NCBI GenBank assembly: GCA_023252195.1
Contig: JAHEXI010000028.1
Span: 1 to 44,224 of the forward strand
From: Pseudonocardiales bacterium
GTDB lineage: Bacteria > Actinomycetota > Actinomycetes > Mycobacteriales > Pseudonocardiaceae
Direction of reading: 5' to 3'
Length of the DNA: 44,224 nucleotides
Shown piece after piece: positions 24,894 through 33,056 of the stretch (positions are counted from its first letter, which is position 1; every line of letters begins with the position of its first letter). Below the pieces are notes generated by a model that was not told the DNA's origin, did not search any database, and worked only from the letters and a program-made list of their open reading frames with translations. The position numbers and the translations under genes are program-made.

Positions 24894-26267
24894 GTGGCGT
24901 TGGTGGATGACCGCGGCGTGCGGGTTCAGGACGGCGGACCGGCCTTCGATCGGCAGCCGCCGCAGGACATCACCGCCGAGCAGTCAGTGCTCGGCGGGAT
25001 GTTGCTGTCCAAGGACGCCATCGCCAACGTGGTCGAGGTGTTGCGGACCGACGACTTCTACCGGCCCGCTCATCAGGCTGTCTTCAACTGCGTCCTCGAT
25101 CTGTACGGGCGCGGAGAGCCGGCCGACCCGGTCACCGTCTCCGCGGAGCTGGAACGCCGCGGTGAGCTGCTCCGAATCGGCGGGGCGCCGTACCTGCACA
25201 CCCTCATCTCGATCGTGCCGACGGCGGCCAACGCCGGGTACTACGCGGAGATCGTCGCGGCAAAGGCGGTGCTGCGACGTCTGGTCGAGGCCGGCACTCG
25301 CATCGTGCAGCTGGGCTATCACGGCGCCGACGGCGCTGACGTCGACGAGGTGGTAGACCGCGCCCAGGCCGCGGTCTACGAGGTCACCGAGCGGCGGATG
25401 AGCGAGGACTACATCGCGCTGGAAGAACTGCTGCAGCCCACCATGGACGAGATCGACGCGATCGCGTCCCGGGGCGGCGTCGCAGCCGGCGTCCCCACCG
25501 GCTTCGTCGACCTCGACGCGGTGACCAACGGCCTGCACCCAGGTCAGATGGTGATCGTCGCGGCCCGTCCCGGAATCGGTAAATCCACGCTTGGACTTGA
25601 TCTTGCTCGGTCCTGCTCAGTCGCCCACGGCATGGCCAGTGTGATCTTCTCGTTGGAGATGAGCCGCACCGAGATCGTGATGCGGCTGCTGTCCGCCGAG
25701 GCCAAGATCCGGTTATCGGACATGCGGTCCGGCCGGATGACCGACGACGACTGGACCCGGCTGGCCCGGCGGATGGGTGAGATCAGCGAGGCTCCGCTGT
25801 TCATCGACGACTCGCCCAACATGACGATGATGGAGATCCGGGCCAAGGCGCGCCGGCTCAAGCAGCGCCACGATCTGCGCCTGATCATCGTGGACTACCT
25901 GCAGCTGATGACCTCCGGCAAGAAGGTCGAATCGCGCCAGCAGGAGGTCAGCGAGTTCTCCCGGCACCTGAAGCTGTTGGCCAAGGAACTCGAGGTCCCC
26001 GTGGTGACGATCTCGCAGCTCAACCGAGGTCCCGAACAACGCACCGACAAGAAGCCGATGCTGGCTGATCTACGCGAATCCGGCAGCCTCGAGCAGGACG
26101 CCGATATGGTGATGCTGATCCACCGACCCGATGCCTGGGAGCGCGACGATCCGCGCGCCGGTGAAGCTGACCTGATCCTGGCCAAGCACCGCAACGGGCC
26201 AACGACGACCGTGACCGTCGCTCACCAACTGCACTACAGCCGCTTCAACGACATGGCCCAGGGCTAA
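24894..26267 (+). CDS. dnaB: Replicative DNA helicase DnaB
   Basis: The hexameric 5'-3' helicase of the replication fork. The N-terminal domain begins at PPQDITAEQSVLGGMLLSKDAIANVVEVL. The RecA-like motor has Walker A RPGIGKST (K230), IFSLEMSRTEIVMRLLSAEA, LIIVDYLQLM and the late motif DLRESGSLEQDADMVMLIHR. It is uninterrupted at the sites where M. tuberculosis DnaB carries its intein. GTG 24894 is preferred (457 aa). The alternative GTG 24846 lies two bases beyond a TAGAAC -10-like box, upstream of where transcription would begin. It stands alone after a long gap with DnaA-box-like repeats, with a minus-strand gene just after it. Confidence 0.95.
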   Translation: MALVDDRGVRVQDGGPAFDRQPPQDITAEQSVLGGMLLSKDAIANVVEVLRTDDFYRPAHQAVFNCVLDLYGRGEPADPVTVSAELERRGELLRIGGAPYLHTLISIVPTAANAGYYAEIVAAKAVLRRLVEAGTRIVQLGYHGADGADVDEVVDRAQAAVYEVTERRMSEDYIALEELLQPTMDEIDAIASRGGVAAGVPTGFVDLDAVTNGLHPGQMVIVAARPGIGKSTLGLDLARSCSVAHGMASVIFSLEMSRTEIVMRLLSAEAKIRLSDMRSGRMTDDDWTRLARRMGEISEAPLFIDDSPNMTMMEIRAKARRLKQRHDLRLIIVDYLQLMTSGKKVESRQQEVSEFSRHLKLLAKELEVPVVTISQLNRGPEQRTDKKPMLADLRESGSLEQDADMVMLIHRPDAWERDDPRAGEADLILAKHRNGPTTTVTVAHQLHYSRFNDMAQG

Positions 26268-26290
26268 CCAGCTGTCGTCCTGGGCTCGGC

Positions 26291-26584
26291 TCAGCCGGGC
26301 TCGCCGCGGCGCTTGCGATGAACGACCCAGCTCAGGTCTACCAGCGCGACTGCACCAAGCACCGCGAGCGCTATGCCTAGCGCTGTCAAGCCGGACTTGA
26401 TCAGAAACACCGCACTGGCGGCGCAGAACACCAGCCCGAAGCTGGCTAGTACGACGCGCAGCGTCAGCGCACTGCGGGCTGGCGACGACCCAGCGAAGCC
26501 CGCAGTCGGGTCGTGGTATCCGGGCAGCCCCCGCTCGTAGTCGTCGCGGGTGCGCCGGCCACGCCGGTTGTCGTGCTCTGACAC
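26291..26584 (-). CDS. Small membrane protein, DUF6343-like
   Basis: A 97-residue protein with a charged, hydrophilic N-terminal third (EHDNRRGRRTRDDYERGLPGYHD), two membrane helices (LRVVLASFGLVFCAASAVFLI and LGIALAVLGAVALVDLSWVV) and a basic C-terminus (HRKRRGEPG). The short conserved segment SALTLRVVLASFGLVFC suggests the actinobacterial DUF6343 family, for which no function is known. The match is by pattern only. It converges on dnaB with 23 bases between stops. Its upstream side holds an imperfect hairpin (26634-26695) and 20-bp repeats, possibly part of its control region. Confidence 0.65.
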   Translation of the reverse strand: MSEHDNRRGRRTRDDYERGLPGYHDPTAGFAGSSPARSALTLRVVLASFGLVFCAASAVFLIKSGLTALGIALAVLGAVALVDLSWVVHRKRRGEPG

Positions 26585-26633
26585 ACCTACTCCGATTCCG
26601 CCAGCCGCGCTCTGACTCGCACCGCGCTCACGC

Positions 26634-26695
26634 TCCCGAGCTCAACAGGAGAGCTGTCACGCGTCCTGGGTGCAGCGCTGTCGTTGAGTTCGGGA
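26634..26695. repeat. 62-nt imperfect hairpin
   Basis: TCCCGAGCTCAAC (26634-26646) pairs with GTTGAGTTCGGGA (26683-26695), 12 of 13 positions. An inner AGCTGTC/GCTGTC region pairs poorly. It lies in the divergent gap between the DUF6343-like and VC0807-like genes. Confidence 0.5.
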
Positions 26696-26730
26696 ACGGT
26701 CGTGCAGTCCGCTGGCCACTGCTTGAATAC

Positions 26731-26780
26731 CCGGCGGGATCGCGGGTAAACCGGAGGGATTGCGGGCAAACTGGTGGGAT
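26731..26780. repeat. 20-bp direct repeats, two and a half units
   Basis: Two adjacent 20-base units (26731-26750 and 26751-26770) follow the pattern CCGG[C/A]GGGAT[C/T]GCGGG[T/C]AAA, with 17 of 20 positions identical. A half unit, CTGGTGGGAT, follows at 26771-26780. The two-turn spacing suggests a binding site for a protein on one face of the helix upstream of the gene at 26875. Confidence 0.65.
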
Positions 26781-26838
26781 GCGATGCGCGTCCGGCTGCG
26801 GCCCTGAAGGAGGCCAGCCGGCCCGCGGGTACCCGCTT

Positions 26839-26866
26839 TTGGGTCAATCGGCCGCCCGGCTACTCT
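26839..26866 (+). promoter_or_regulatory. Probable promoter of a leaderless gene
   Basis: TTGGGT at 26839-26844 and TACTCT at 26861-26866, spaced 16 bases. Transcription would begin about two bases before ATG 26875, making that start leaderless, a common actinobacterial arrangement. Confidence 0.45.
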
Positions 26867-26874
26867 CCACCGCG

Positions 26875-27531
26875 ATGCATTCACGAGCGCAAGTCATCCA
26901 TCTCGGCGACCTGTCTGGTCAGCTGCGCCAAGCGGCGAGGCATCTGTTCGAGGTGGTGCTGGCCCCGCTAGGGCTGTTCTACCTGCTACTGACGCTGACC
27001 AACCTGACCGGTGGGCTGATCGCGGCGCTGGCTTGGGCGTTGGCTGCGCTGGGGCGCAGGGTGGTGACCCGCACGCCGATCCCCGCCGTGCTGTGGCTCA
27101 CCACCGGGTTGCTGGTGGTCCGCACCGCCATCGGGTACGCCACCGGCAGTGTGTTCCTCTATTTCCTGCAGCCCACGTTGCAGAATTTCCTCATCGCATT
27201 CGGACTGCTCGCCACCGTAGGGCTGCGCCGGCCGCTGATCGCCCGGTTGGCTGACGACTTCTGCGCTTTTCCGATCGCGCTCACCAGCAACCTTCGGGTC
27301 CAGCGGTTCTTCCGGCGGGTATCGCTGCTGTGGGCGATGGTGTTCCTGACCAACGGGGTGGCGACGCTGTGGGTGCTCGCTCGGGCCACTCTGGGGGACT
27401 TCCTGATGGTGACCACCGCGGGTTCGTTCACGCTGGTGGGGATCGCCGCGGTGGTATCCCTGCTGTGGTTTCGCCGGGAGCTGCGTGGCGAGGGCATCCG
27501 GCTACGATTCGGTGTCCCGGCCGCTGGCTAG
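26875..27531 (+). CDS. VC0807 family membrane protein
   Basis: A 218-residue polytopic membrane protein resembling the VC0807 family (about 210 residues, six helices, function unknown). Conserved-looking features are LAPLGLFYLLLTLTNLTGG in the first helix, the small-residue helix LIAALAWALAALG, and RRFFRR-type basic loops near residue 150 (RVQRFFRRVSLLWAMVFLTNG). ATG 26875 is chosen because the promoter-like hexamers at 26839-26866 would start the message there; codons upstream lie in the repeat and promoter region. It is monocistronic and converges on the SDR gene with ten bases between stops. Confidence 0.75.
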   Translation: MHSRAQVIHLGDLSGQLRQAARHLFEVVLAPLGLFYLLLTLTNLTGGLIAALAWALAALGRRVVTRTPIPAVLWLTTGLLVVRTAIGYATGSVFLYFLQPTLQNFLIAFGLLATVGLRRPLIARLADDFCAFPIALTSNLRVQRFFRRVSLLWAMVFLTNGVATLWVLARATLGDFLMVTTAGSFTLVGIAAVVSLLWFRRELRGEGIRLRFGVPAAG

Positions 27532-27541
27532 GCGCTTCGGC

Positions 27542-28276
27542 TCAGCTGAAGCGCCTAGCCAGCCGGTGGAACAACTCTGGTGCCGCGCCCTGCACCCTCG
27601 CTGCCACCGTGAGCCACCGTGGCGCAAACACCTCCGGCTCACCGCGCTCGATCGCCTGGAGCAGCGCAGTGGCTACCTTGGCGGGAGTGAGCGGGCGGGG
27701 AAAGTGGCGGTCGTAGGGCAATCCACGATGCTCGAAGAACGGGGTGCGTACCGCACCGGGTAGCAGTGTTGTGACGCCGATCCCCTCGCCGGCCACCTCG
27801 TGGCGGACGCTGGCCGCGAACGTCCGCAGCCCGGCCTTCGTCGCGGCGTAGACCGCTTCGCCGCCGACACCCACTGCCGCGATGGACGAGACGAACACCA
27901 GGTGCCCACGCCCGCGCTCCCGCATCCCGGGCAGCGCAGCTTGGGTCAGGCGCAGTGGGGCGGCCAGGTTCACCGCGATCAGCCCGTCGATATCCGTCGG
28001 TGCCATCGCGGCCAGGTCTCCGGCCCACCCGCAGCCCGCCGAGTTCACCAGCAGGTCGACTCCCTTGGTGGCGTCGACCGCCTGCGACAGGCCCTCGGCG
28101 GTGGACAGGTCGGCCACCAGGGCACAAGCATCGAGGCGGTGCGCGAGCGCGGCGAGCCGGGTCCGGTCCCGGCCGAGCACGGTCACCGCGCAACCGGCCG
28201 CGGCCAGGCCCTCGGCGATGGCCGCACCGATGCCCGACGAGGCACCGGTGACCAGGGCGTTGCAGCCGGTGATCAT
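27542..28276 (-). CDS. SDR family oxidoreductase
   Basis: A classical short-chain dehydrogenase/reductase of 244 residues. The NAD(P)-binding motif VTGASSGIG is at residues 9-17, NSAG lies mid-sequence, and the catalytic serine in VSSIAAVG and Y-x3-K in YAATKAG are all intact. The substrate is not predictable; alcohol or ketone groups on lipids are common for this class. Two ATG codons can start it, 28276 and 28294, because the junction with the upstream DMT gene was duplicated (18-bp repeat at 28272-28307). ATG 28276 is the family-like start (ITGCNALVTGAS). It is the last gene of the minus-strand operon with the regulator, the fusion enzyme and the DMT transporter. Confidence 0.9.
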   Translation of the reverse strand: MITGCNALVTGASSGIGAAIAEGLAAAGCAVTVLGRDRTRLAALAHRLDACALVADLSTAEGLSQAVDATKGVDLLVNSAGCGWAGDLAAMAPTDIDGLIAVNLAAPLRLTQAALPGMRERGRGHLVFVSSIAAVGVGGEAVYAATKAGLRTFAASVRHEVAGEGIGVTTLLPGAVRTPFFEHRGLPYDRHFPRPLTPAKVATALLQAIERGEPEVFAPRWLTVAARVQGAAPELFHRLARRFS

Positions 28277-28307
28277 CCCCAGACGGCCCATCATCCCCAG
28301 ACGGCCC
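28272..28307. repeat. Exact 18-bp tandem duplication at a stop/start junction
   Basis: ATCATCCCCAGACGGCCC occurs at 28272-28289 and again at 28290-28307. Read on the minus strand, each copy carries GGATGAT, the overlapping stop and start of the DMT and SDR genes. The result is two possible SDR starts six codons apart, and MMGRLGM at the N-terminus of the longer form. Confidence 0.9.
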
Positions 28308-29244
28308 GGCCCCGACGGTCCCTGGGTACTCCGTCGTTGCTCTGAGCGGCCTCTTCCGCCTGGTGCCGGAGCTGGGTGCCGCGATACGCTAGCAGCACGA
28401 CACTGCCGATCAGGACTACCGCGGCGATCACCTGACCGGTGAGCACCGCAGGCGAGTTGTTGATCTGCTCACCCAGCCAGCTCACCCCGATCGCCACGCC
28501 GACCAGCGGATCCACGATCGTGATGATGGCCAGTGCCGGGGCGATCAGAGTGCCCTGCTGGAAAGTGTTCTGGCTGAGCAGAAAACCCATCGGGCCCACC
28601 GCGCAGACCACGTAGAGCACCGGGTGCCCGAAGGGCTCGACGAATCCACCGGACCGGAACTGGCTGGTAACCACCTTCATCAGCCCGGCTGTGAGCCCGT
28701 AGAGCACTCCGGTTGCCGCTGCCAATGCTGCGACGTGCACTGCCCCGGAGAACCGGGCGGCCACGGCGAGGCACCCCACTACGAGCACAGCCAGCGTGAT
28801 GGCCAGCGGCAGCAGCGTCCAGCCGTCGTCAGCGAGTTGGGTGGACGCGTCGGTTGGCTGGGCCAGGAGCAGGAAGGCGGACAAGCCCGCCACGCATCCC
28901 AGCGAGCCCAACACGATGAGCCGGTCCACCCGGCGATGGGCCAGTAGCGCCGAGAACACCGCGCCGAACAGCACGCCGGTCACCAGCAACGGCTGCACGA
29001 GCACCAGTGGACCGAACGCGAGAGCGACGAGCTGCAGGCTCAGGCCCACGATGACCGTCACGATGCCCAGCACCCACACCGGCCGCTGGATCAGGTCCAG
29101 GATCAGCCGCGGGTCGAGCGTGCCGGTAGTCGGCACCTCTTTGGTGGCGCGCTGCTGCACTGCGCTGGCCAACCCGAAACTCGCCGCCCCGGCCACCGCG
29201 GCGGGCACCGCGACGAAGAACATCGTCGACGTCGGGTTCGGCAC
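28291..29244 (-). CDS. DMT superfamily transporter (NIPA-like)
   Basis: A 317-residue membrane protein with about nine or ten hydrophobic segments arranged as two halves, typical of the drug/metabolite transporter superfamily. The opening VPAAVAGAASFGLASAVQQRA and the later QNTFQQGTLIAPALAIITIVDPLVGV resemble the NIPA/EamA-like branch. Family members export metabolites or lipids or carry Mg2+; nothing here fixes the substrate. GTG 29244 lies three bases after the stop of the fusion enzyme with GGAG upstream, and its TGA overlaps the SDR ATG. Being wedged between a glycolipid-type enzyme and an SDR, it may move a product or precursor of that pathway, but this is only inference. Confidence 0.85.
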   Translation of the reverse strand: MPNPTSTMFFVAVPAAVAGAASFGLASAVQQRATKEVPTTGTLDPRLILDLIQRPVWVLGIVTVIVGLSLQLVALAFGPLVLVQPLLVTGVLFGAVFSALLAHRRVDRLIVLGSLGCVAGLSAFLLLAQPTDASTQLADDGWTLLPLAITLAVLVVGCLAVAARFSGAVHVAALAAATGVLYGLTAGLMKVVTSQFRSGGFVEPFGHPVLYVVCAVGPMGFLLSQNTFQQGTLIAPALAIITIVDPLVGVAIGVSWLGEQINNSPAVLTGQVIAAVVLIGSVVLLAYRGTQLRHQAEEAAQSNDGVPRDRRGRAVWG

Positions 29245-29247
29245 GCC

Positions 29248-31767
29248 TCACTCCTGCGTTGTGTGGTGGACTGTGGTGCTACGCGGTGCATCGGTCGCCA
29301 GCTCCTCGAAGGCCCGGCGTAGTGCGCCGGCGAATCCGGCTGGGTCGGGCACGAGCCCGGTGTCCGCGCTCACCCCCACTCCGATCATGTCTCCCCACGC
29401 GAGAAAACCAACAGCCAAGCCAACGCCGTCGGCCAGCGGCAGCACCGGAAACACCGAGGCGACCCGGACTCCCTTCACATAATGCGCCTTTCGTGGCCCC
29501 GGCAACACTGATGCGATCAGCGAGAAGTACCGCCGCCGGTAAATCAGCCGCACCAGGGCCGCGTGCAGCGGCGCTGGCAGCCGGCCCAGCGCGTCGACTA
29601 CGGCCTGGGCGGCGACCGGCTGGTCGGCCCGTTCCAGCCTGGCCAGCGCGTCGGCAACCGCGACGATCCGCCAGGTCGGTGGCATCGGTCCAACGGGTAG
29701 GTCCAAGGCCAGCGCGGCGGTGTGATTGCCCTGGTAGCAACCCCCCTGGTCATTGCCACCGGCTCGGCGGATCGCGTGGGTGGTCCGCGGCGTCATCACC
29801 CGCAGCCGATCGCGCGCCGCGGTACCTACCGGATCGGCGCGGTGCAGCGCCTCGCCAACCAGCGCCAGCAGCAGCGAGGTGGTGCCCACCCCGTGTGCGC
29901 GGGCGGTGGCCCGTGCGGAAGCCGCCGGCAGTTCCACAATGGCGTAGTCCCGCACGGCAGTGCTGGTCCCGACCGGTCCCCCTGCCGGCGCCGGCCCCAC
30001 ACTAGCCAAGCTGACCAACCCCCGAACCACCCGCCGCACGTGCAGCGCTCTGGACCTCCATGTTGCGCGTTGTGCGGGCTCAGCGGGGTTAACGAGGCGT
30101 GAATAACCCCGCTGAGTCCGCTGAATGCGGGGGTCCTCGTGGTCGGTCAGCAAGCCGATCAGGGTGGCGGTGACGGCGAGGCCATCACCCAGGCTGTGGT
30201 GCATTTTCGCCAGAAGCGTGGTCTGAGCGGTATCGGCGTCGTAGACGACCTCCAGTTGCCACCCGGGGACGTCCAGCGGGACTGGAGTGCTGAAGAACTC
30301 GCGCAGGGCCGCGGACCAGGCGATCCCGCGGGCGGTACCGACCGTCCGGACTCGCAAATGCCGCACCGGGTCGACGTCGTCGACCGGTAGCCACCGAGGC
30401 CGCCGGCCCGGCCGCAGATCCAGCCGGCGGTGCAGCATCGGCAACGCGGGCGCCCGGTCGGTGATCAGCGCGGCAAGGTGATCGGCGAGCTGTTGCGCTC
30501 CGAGGGGCGGCTGGTCGGCGAGTATCAGCACGGCGCCGACCTGCTGGGGAACCGTGCGGCTGGCGGCGTGGGCGAAGAAAGCGTCCGGCGCGGACAGTGG
30601 GCGGGCCCCGTGGTGGCGGGCCAACCCGGGCAGCGCGGCGATCTCAGCATCGAAGTCCAGGGCACCGATGTGGGTCAGCGCGCGGTGCTGCGCTTCGGCG
30701 AGCAGCGGGGGCTGGCTGGCGAGCTCGCCCAACGCGTCGATCAGCTCTGCCGGCCCATTGCACACGGTGGCCAGACCGGCTTGGGTCATCAGGTCGGCAT
30801 TTGCCTTGCCGTGCCCGGCGATCGGCTCGAACATCAGCACCGCTCGTCCGCACGCCACCGCCTCCAGCGCCGTCGCGCCGCCGGCGTTAGTCACCACAAC
30901 GTCAGCGGCCGCGGTCAGCGCCGGCATCTCCGAGGTCCACCCCAGCGGCACCAGCCGCTGGGCCGAGCTGAATTTCAGCAGCTCGGCACGCGTTTGCAGC
31001 CTGGCCCGCAGCGCCTCGTTGCGCCCGCAGGCCACCACCACACAAATCTTCGGGCCTGCTGCCAGCGCAGCGTCTACCGCGCGCTCCACCGAGCCGAACC
31101 CGAGCGAACCGCAGGACACGAGCGCGATCAGGCGGTCCTCGGGCAACCCACAACGCCGCCGCGCCTCGGCCTGCGCGGTCGGATGGAACGCGGCGACGAC
31201 CGGTGGCGCCCCGACCGCGCCGCGCGCGTCCGGTCGCGCCTGGTACATCGCCCGCAGGCTCGGCTGGCTCGCCACGTAGTGCAGGTCGACCTCGGAGTAG
31301 ACCCAGAACGGGTGCGGCGCGAAGTCCGAGATGATCGCCGCGACCGGGACATCCAGACCGCCGCGCCGCCGGATCCAGTCCAGCCCCCCGGTGCCCAGCG
31401 GGTAGGTCGACACCACCAGGTCCGGCCGGTACTCCTCGATCACCGGCGCGAGTCCGATGCCGCTCCACACCCCGACGACCCGGCAGGACGACGCGGCGAA
31501 CCAGCGGTAGCGCCACAGCGAGCGGTAGAAGAAGTCATAAAGCCAGGGCGTGGTGTCCACGTTGACCCGGTATATCCAGCGGAATCCCGGGCCGACTCCC
31601 CGGCCCATCAGTTCCAAGGTGTCGATGCGGCGGATCTCGCAATCCGGCCACAGTCGGCGGGCCCGCTCCTCGACGGCCCGCGCGGTCGCGTTGTGGCCCT
31701 CGCCGATATCAGCGCTGACGACGAGTAGCTTCCTAGGAAGCAATAACTGCGGTGGCGCGATGTTCAC
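29248..31767 (-). CDS. Fusion: MGDG-synthase-like glycosyltransferase + WS/DGAT acyltransferase
   Basis: An 839-residue protein with two catalytic halves. Residues about 12-385 are a GT28/MGDG-synthase-type glycosyltransferase: SADIGEGHNATA (18-29) at the start of the acceptor domain and GWTSEMPALTAAADVVVTNAGG (N294) in the nucleotide-sugar domain. From about 391 a WS/DGAT acyltransferase begins (LSAPDAFF), with the catalytic HHSLGDG (523-529) and the C-terminal WSD1-type segment SVLPGPRKAHYVKGVRV. It could glycosylate a lipid and then acylate it from acyl-CoA. GTG 31767 follows GAGG and lies two bases past the regulator stop. A hairpin (30076-30119) is translated in the linker after the HHSLGDG region. 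Both active sites look intact. Acceptor and sugar are unknown. Confidence 0.88.
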   Translation of the reverse strand: MNIAPPQLLLPRKLLVVSADIGEGHNATARAVEERARRLWPDCEIRRIDTLELMGRGVGPGFRWIYRVNVDTTPWLYDFFYRSLWRYRWFAASSCRVVGVWSGIGLAPVIEEYRPDLVVSTYPLGTGGLDWIRRRGGLDVPVAAIISDFAPHPFWVYSEVDLHYVASQPSLRAMYQARPDARGAVGAPPVVAAFHPTAQAEARRRCGLPEDRLIALVSCGSLGFGSVERAVDAALAAGPKICVVVACGRNEALRARLQTRAELLKFSSAQRLVPLGWTSEMPALTAAADVVVTNAGGATALEAVACGRAVLMFEPIAGHGKANADLMTQAGLATVCNGPAELIDALGELASQPPLLAEAQHRALTHIGALDFDAEIAALPGLARHHGARPLSAPDAFFAHAASRTVPQQVGAVLILADQPPLGAQQLADHLAALITDRAPALPMLHRRLDLRPGRRPRWLPVDDVDPVRHLRVRTVGTARGIAWSAALREFFSTPVPLDVPGWQLEVVYDADTAQTTLLAKMHHSLGDGLAVTATLIGLLTDHEDPRIQRTQRGYSRLVNPAEPAQRATWRSRALHVRRVVRGLVSLASVGPAPAGGPVGTSTAVRDYAIVELPAASARATARAHGVGTTSLLLALVGEALHRADPVGTAARDRLRVMTPRTTHAIRRAGGNDQGGCYQGNHTAALALDLPVGPMPPTWRIVAVADALARLERADQPVAAQAVVDALGRLPAPLHAALVRLIYRRRYFSLIASVLPGPRKAHYVKGVRVASVFPVLPLADGVGLAVGFLAWGDMIGVGVSADTGLVPDPAGFAGALRRAFEELATDAPRSTTVHHTTQE
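30076..30119. repeat. 44-nt hairpin inside the fusion gene
   Basis: Arms GGGCTCAGCGGGGTTA (30076-30091) and TAACCCCGCTGAGTCC (30104-30119) pair at 15 of 16 positions around a 12-base loop. The DNA is translated as a polar stretch (QRTQRGYSRLVNPAEPAQ). Its right arm runs into a 24-base word (30106-30129) shared with the 3' end of the MFS gene (9616-9639), 22 of 24 identical. Confidence 0.7.
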
Positions 31768-31769
31768 CG

Positions 31770-32984
31770 CTACCTCGGCTCGCCGTGCCGGGCCGCCGGA
31801 TCGGACTCGGTGGCCGCCGGTCCCCAGGCTAGTGCCAGCAGCAGCGCGGCGCGGGCGCCGGGGTCGTCCAGGGCGGACCCGAACAGCTCGCGCAGCTGGG
31901 CCAGCCGGTACCGGACCGTCTGGGTGTGCACATGCAGTTCGTCGGCGACCGCTTTGCGGTTGCCCATATGCAGCAGCCACGACTTCAGGGTTTCTAACAG
32001 CCGGTCGCGAGTGGACTCGGGCAGCCCGGCAAGGGGGGCCAGGTACTGCCGGCGCAACGCGGCCAGCAGCAGGTCGTCGCGGTGCACCACCATCGCGTCG
32101 AGGTGCTCGTCGACGAACAGGGGGTCGTCGGGCAGCACGTGTCGCAGCCGCACGGCGTGCTCCGCGAGGCTCACACTGGCCGGCAGCCGGTCAACCGGCA
32201 CCGTGGCGCCCACCACCGCCCCGGCCCCGCGCAGCGCGGTGGCCAGCCGCTTGCGCTGCCCCGGGCCCTCCGGGTCCGACACGATCGCCACCAGCATCTG
32301 CCCCCGCCGCAGCCGCAGGCAGGAATCGTCCAGACGGTCCAGCAGCGCCCGCCCGACCGCATTGTCCGGATTGATCAAGACGACGGCGGCCTGCCGGGGC
32401 AGCGGCCACTCGACCCGGGCCGCGGCGGCTCGGACGGCCGCCATGTCACCGCGGTCGGACAGCAGTAGCTCGGCAAGCTCCTCGCGCAGCCGCTCGCGGG
32501 CATGTCCTTCGACCGCCTGCGCTTCGACGTATCCCCGCAGCGACGCCGACGACAGCTGGTCCACGGCGGCGAACACGACCGAAGCCAATCCCGCGAATAT
32601 CTCAGCGGGAACGCCCAGCTGCAGCGCAGTGTCGGACACGTGCCGCCAGGTCACCACGGCGCCGGTCCGGTAGGCGGCCAGCAGCGGGCTGATGTCCCGA
32701 CGCTGCTGGAAGTGGATCCGGCCGATCTCCTCGAACAGGGCCTGCTCGATCTCCGAGGCCAGCTGAGGTGCGATCGTCGACGGGTTCCGCTGGGCCAGCC
32801 GGACCAGCCGAGCGATGAATCCCTCGGAAGCGCCGAGGACCTCGTCGAAGTCCCAGGCAAGAAATTCCGCGTAGTCCGGTTGCTGCTCGGCGAGCAGGTC
32901 CCGGACCTCGGCCAGGATGGCTGGCAACCGCGCCACGATCGCCGGGACCAGATCGTGTAGCTGTATGTTCTCCTCTGCGTCCAT
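31770..32984 (-). CDS. PucR/CdaR-type transcriptional regulator
   Basis: A 404-residue regulator. The C-terminal helix-turn-helix (ETLKSWLLHMGNRKAVADELHVHTQTVRYRLAQLRELFG, in the last 70 residues) is the HTH_30 domain of PucR/CdaR proteins. The N-terminal half (ENIQLHDLVPAIVARLPAILAEVRDLLAEQ) is an all-helical sensor-like region, and a degenerate GGDEF-like middle follows, as usual for this group. It leads the minus-strand operon (stop two bases before the fusion enzyme) and is divergent from hpnC. A 10-bp palindrome, TCACATGTGA (33057-33066), lies in the shared 152-base gap. It may therefore set expression of both the glycolipid operon and the hopanoid operon. Ligand unknown. Confidence 0.88.
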   Translation of the reverse strand: MDAEENIQLHDLVPAIVARLPAILAEVRDLLAEQQPDYAEFLAWDFDEVLGASEGFIARLVRLAQRNPSTIAPQLASEIEQALFEEIGRIHFQQRRDISPLLAAYRTGAVVTWRHVSDTALQLGVPAEIFAGLASVVFAAVDQLSSASLRGYVEAQAVEGHARERLREELAELLLSDRGDMAAVRAAAARVEWPLPRQAAVVLINPDNAVGRALLDRLDDSCLRLRRGQMLVAIVSDPEGPGQRKRLATALRGAGAVVGATVPVDRLPASVSLAEHAVRLRHVLPDDPLFVDEHLDAMVVHRDDLLLAALRRQYLAPLAGLPESTRDRLLETLKSWLLHMGNRKAVADELHVHTQTVRYRLAQLRELFGSALDDPGARAALLLALAWGPAATESDPAARHGEPR

Positions 32985-33056
32985 GGCCTGCCCCCCGCCA
33001 TCGTGCGACTCGTCAGCAGCCGGGTGTACCCAGTATTCGAGTTCCTGATGCTTTAC

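Noticed and set aside
25500-26200. Intein in DnaB as in M. tuberculosis
   Set aside because: The motor domain reads through all conserved motifs without an insertion.
30430-31728. 432-codon plus-strand frame opposite the fusion enzyme
   Set aside because: No recognisable domain and no ribosome-binding site; the minus strand has conserved motifs throughout.
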